In this document: piece after piece, positions 62,736 to 64,000 of the stretch
Layout of the letters: every line of letters begins with the position of its first letter
Numbering within the stretch: position 1 is the first letter of the stretch
Assembly (NCBI RefSeq): GCF_040675465.1
Contig: NZ_JBFAPA010000007.1
Location: forward strand, 310,001 to 374,000
Direction: 5' to 3'
Length of the DNA: 64,000 nucleotides
From: Kibdelosporangium sp040675465
GTDB lineage: Bacteria > Actinomycetota > Actinomycetes > Mycobacteriales > Pseudonocardiaceae
The notes under the pieces: model-generated
The model's input: only the letters and a program-made list of their open reading frames with translations
Database searches by the model: none
Told to the model about the DNA's origin: nothing
Made by a program: the position numbers and the translations under genes

Positions 62736-63452
62736 CGGCGCCATGATCGGGTCAAAGTCGTGATGCGACGCGGGTTCACGCTCAGCGTGAACCCGCTGTT
62801 CAGGGCGTGTATTGCGATTGTGGCCGCCTCATGCGGGGGGACTGCGACGTGTGCGGGGCTCGTGGGGAGTACGAGCGAGGCTCGGAGTGCGGGCAAGCAG
62901 GGCGCGCTTATGGTCTTGAGGCTGGGGATCCGGGCTGAGGGCGAACTCAGGGTTCTGCGGGCGGGAGCCAGCGGCTGGAATTTGTTGACGGTGGCGGTCC
63001 AGCGGGCGGTCTGAACGTCGCGGTTTGGTCGCGGCAGCTCCTCCTGGGCGCTGTTACCCCTGGTCAGGGCATGTCGATAGTTTGTTGCGGCGTGGCACAA
63101 CAAACCCGGGTGATCATCGGGCGGGTTGGCCGGAACTCAGTACCTACGTTCGGTTTGTTGGAGCCTGACCAGGCGTTTCGGTAGTTTGGGGCCGAGGAAC
63201 GGGGGTCGGCAACAAATTCGTCACCCGTGCGGTCCAACGGGATCGCGGAATGCCGGTTGGACCGTCCCGTTCCCTCACCGCTCGTGACCAGGTCATCACT
63301 GTTCGATGAGTAGAAGCCCTTCGGTTACGCGGCCGTTGCCACTTCGTATCCCACCAAAGCGTCTGAATCGAATCAGTGTGCTTCCGGTCACTGGGGTGCC
63401 GGGCATATGTTGTGGCGCACAACTTTTTCGAGTCCCACTGGAAGGACGACGA
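62736..63452. other. Intergenic leader of the sugar-binding protein gene
   Basis: No convincing gene in about 700 bp. Notable structures are a near-perfect palindrome CGGGTTCACGCT/AGCGTGAACCCG at 62771-62795 with a 1-nt centre, GTTTGTTG/CAACAAAC at 63080-63105, a 9-bp hairpin at 63230-63264, and an operator-like GTTGTG-GCG-CACAAC at 63409-63423. Confidence 0.6.
63409..63423. promoter_or_regulatory. Operator-like palindrome before the sugar-binding protein gene
   Basis: GTTGTGGCGCACAAC is a perfect 6+6 palindrome with a 3-nt centre, 29 nt upstream of the ATG. A related GTTG...CAAC pair lies at 63084-63101. Both could be sites of a LacI- or ROK-type sugar regulator. Confidence 0.5.
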
Positions 63453-64000
63453 ATGCGTAGCAAGACCCTTGCCCTCGCCGCCGTGGGTGCGGGTGTCGCC
63501 CTCGCCCTCACGGCTTGCGGGGCCAACTCAGCGAACCCGCCGGCATCATCTGGCACTAGCAGCGCCTCGACTGGCGGGAGTAGCGCCGGTGGCGGCACCA
63601 AGGTTGGCGTCATCCTGCCGGAGACCGCCACCTCGGCCCGGTGGGAGGGCTTCGACAAGCCGATGATCCAGGAGGCCATGAAGGCCCAAGGACTCGACGC
63701 CGATGTGCAGAACGCCCAGGGTGACGTCACCAAGTTCACCACCCTCGCCGACGGCATGATCACCCAGGGCGTCAAGGTCCTGGTCATCGCCTCGATCAAC
63801 AGCGAGGTCGGCAAGACGGTCGCCACCAAGGCCGCCGCCGCCGGTATCCCGACGATCGACTACGACCGCCTCAACCTCGGCGGCAGCTCCAAGTACTACG
63901 TCTCCTTCGACAACACGAAGGTCGGCGAGCTGCAGGGCCAGGCCTTGGCCGACGCGCTGAAGGGCAAGCAGGGCGCCCAGGTCATCGAGATCGAGGGTGC
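63453..64000 (+). CDS. Xylose-type (XylF/ChvE-like) sugar-binding lipoprotein (partial)
   Basis: The first 182 residues are visible; the gene runs off the right edge. MRSKTLALAAVGAGVALALTACG is a lipoprotein signal with lipobox L-T-A-C, followed by a Gly/Ser-rich linker. KVGVILPETATSARWEGFDKPMI is the start of a pentose/hexose periplasmic-binding type 1 fold, and VKVLVIASINSEVGKTVATKAAAAGIPTIDYDRL and GSSKYYVSFDNTKVGELQGQAL fit XylF or ChvE. ATPase and permease genes would be expected to follow. A GGAAGGA ribosome site precedes the ATG. Confidence 0.9.
   Translation, partial: MRSKTLALAAVGAGVALALTACGANSANPPASSGTSSASTGGSSAGGGTKVGVILPETATSARWEGFDKPMIQEAMKAQGLDADVQNAQGDVTKFTTLADGMITQGVKVLVIASINSEVGKTVATKAAAAGIPTIDYDRLNLGGSSKYYVSFDNTKVGELQGQALADALKGKQGAQVIEIEG

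Noticed and set aside
62451..63014. Long open frame across the heptamer array
   Set aside because: It encodes only a repeating Gly/Ser/Arg/Glu/Pro cycle generated by the 7-bp unit and overlaps the end of the helicase gene in another frame.

Overview
The window is very GC-rich, uses many GTG starts and 4-nt ATGA/GTGA overlaps, and carries families typical of Actinobacteria (GlnX/GlnH, IdeR/DtxR, SigB, DUF222, DUF3039, DUF3099, DUF4192). It looks like chromosomal DNA of a soil actinomycete of the Pseudonocardiales type (Amycolatopsis or Kibdelosporangium-like). That placement is inferred from gene content only. No rRNA, tRNA, CRISPR array, transposase or phage gene was recognised.

Layout. 0-2 kb: glnX-glnH, the amino-acid sensing half of a GlnX/GlnH/PknG system, with glnH running off the left edge. 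2.2-7.2 kb: an MFS permease, a secreted Xaa-Pro dipeptidyl-peptidase, a PP2C-like phosphatase and two small unknown genes in a rearranged stretch. 7.2-15.4 kb: a galactoside block with a ROK regulator, a secreted GH27 alpha-galactosidase, a frameshifted clan GH-D galactosidase, a cytosolic GH36 alpha-galactosidase and a GH42 beta-galactosidase, with palindromic operators in its promoter regions. 15.7-18.2 kb: an operon for a DUF1453 membrane protein, a histidine kinase and a NarL-type regulator. 18.4-21.2 kb: DUF4192, a C-rich low-complexity stretch and a heptamer array. 21.6-24.5 kb: ideR-galK-galE, which supplies Leloir enzymes for galactose released by the glycosidases.

24.5-31 kb: a rhodanese, a secreted DUF3558-like protein, an AcuC deacetylase next to a Pat-type protein acetyltransferase (a likely reversible lysine acetylation pair), and mgtC preceded by a possible Cys-rich leader peptide. 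31-36.7 kb: a poorly organised stretch with a decayed family 2 glycosyltransferase, an OmpR-type two-component system and a Tat-exported peptidase-like protein. 36.7-46.7 kb: a complete oxidative uronate pathway. It has an IclR regulator, a sugar ABC importer, uronate dehydrogenase, glucarate dehydratase, 5-keto-4-deoxyglucarate dehydratase and 2-ketoglutarate semialdehyde dehydrogenase, plus an uncharacterised Cys-motif protein.

46.7-52 kb: a DUF222 protein with a damaged HNH motif, a lipoprotein, an aminoglycoside-kinase-like gene with an apparent CTG start, and a class I fumarase. 52-64 kb: core genes sigB, dtd, a methyltransferase, DUF3099, a Spo0M-PPOX-PsuG-PsuK operon, DUF3039, a YihY/BrkB protein and a helicase. 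These are followed by a second, larger heptamer array and the start of a xylose-type sugar-binding lipoprotein gene. The overall theme is use of plant galactans, raffinose-type sugars and pectin uronates set among conserved actinobacterial core genes.
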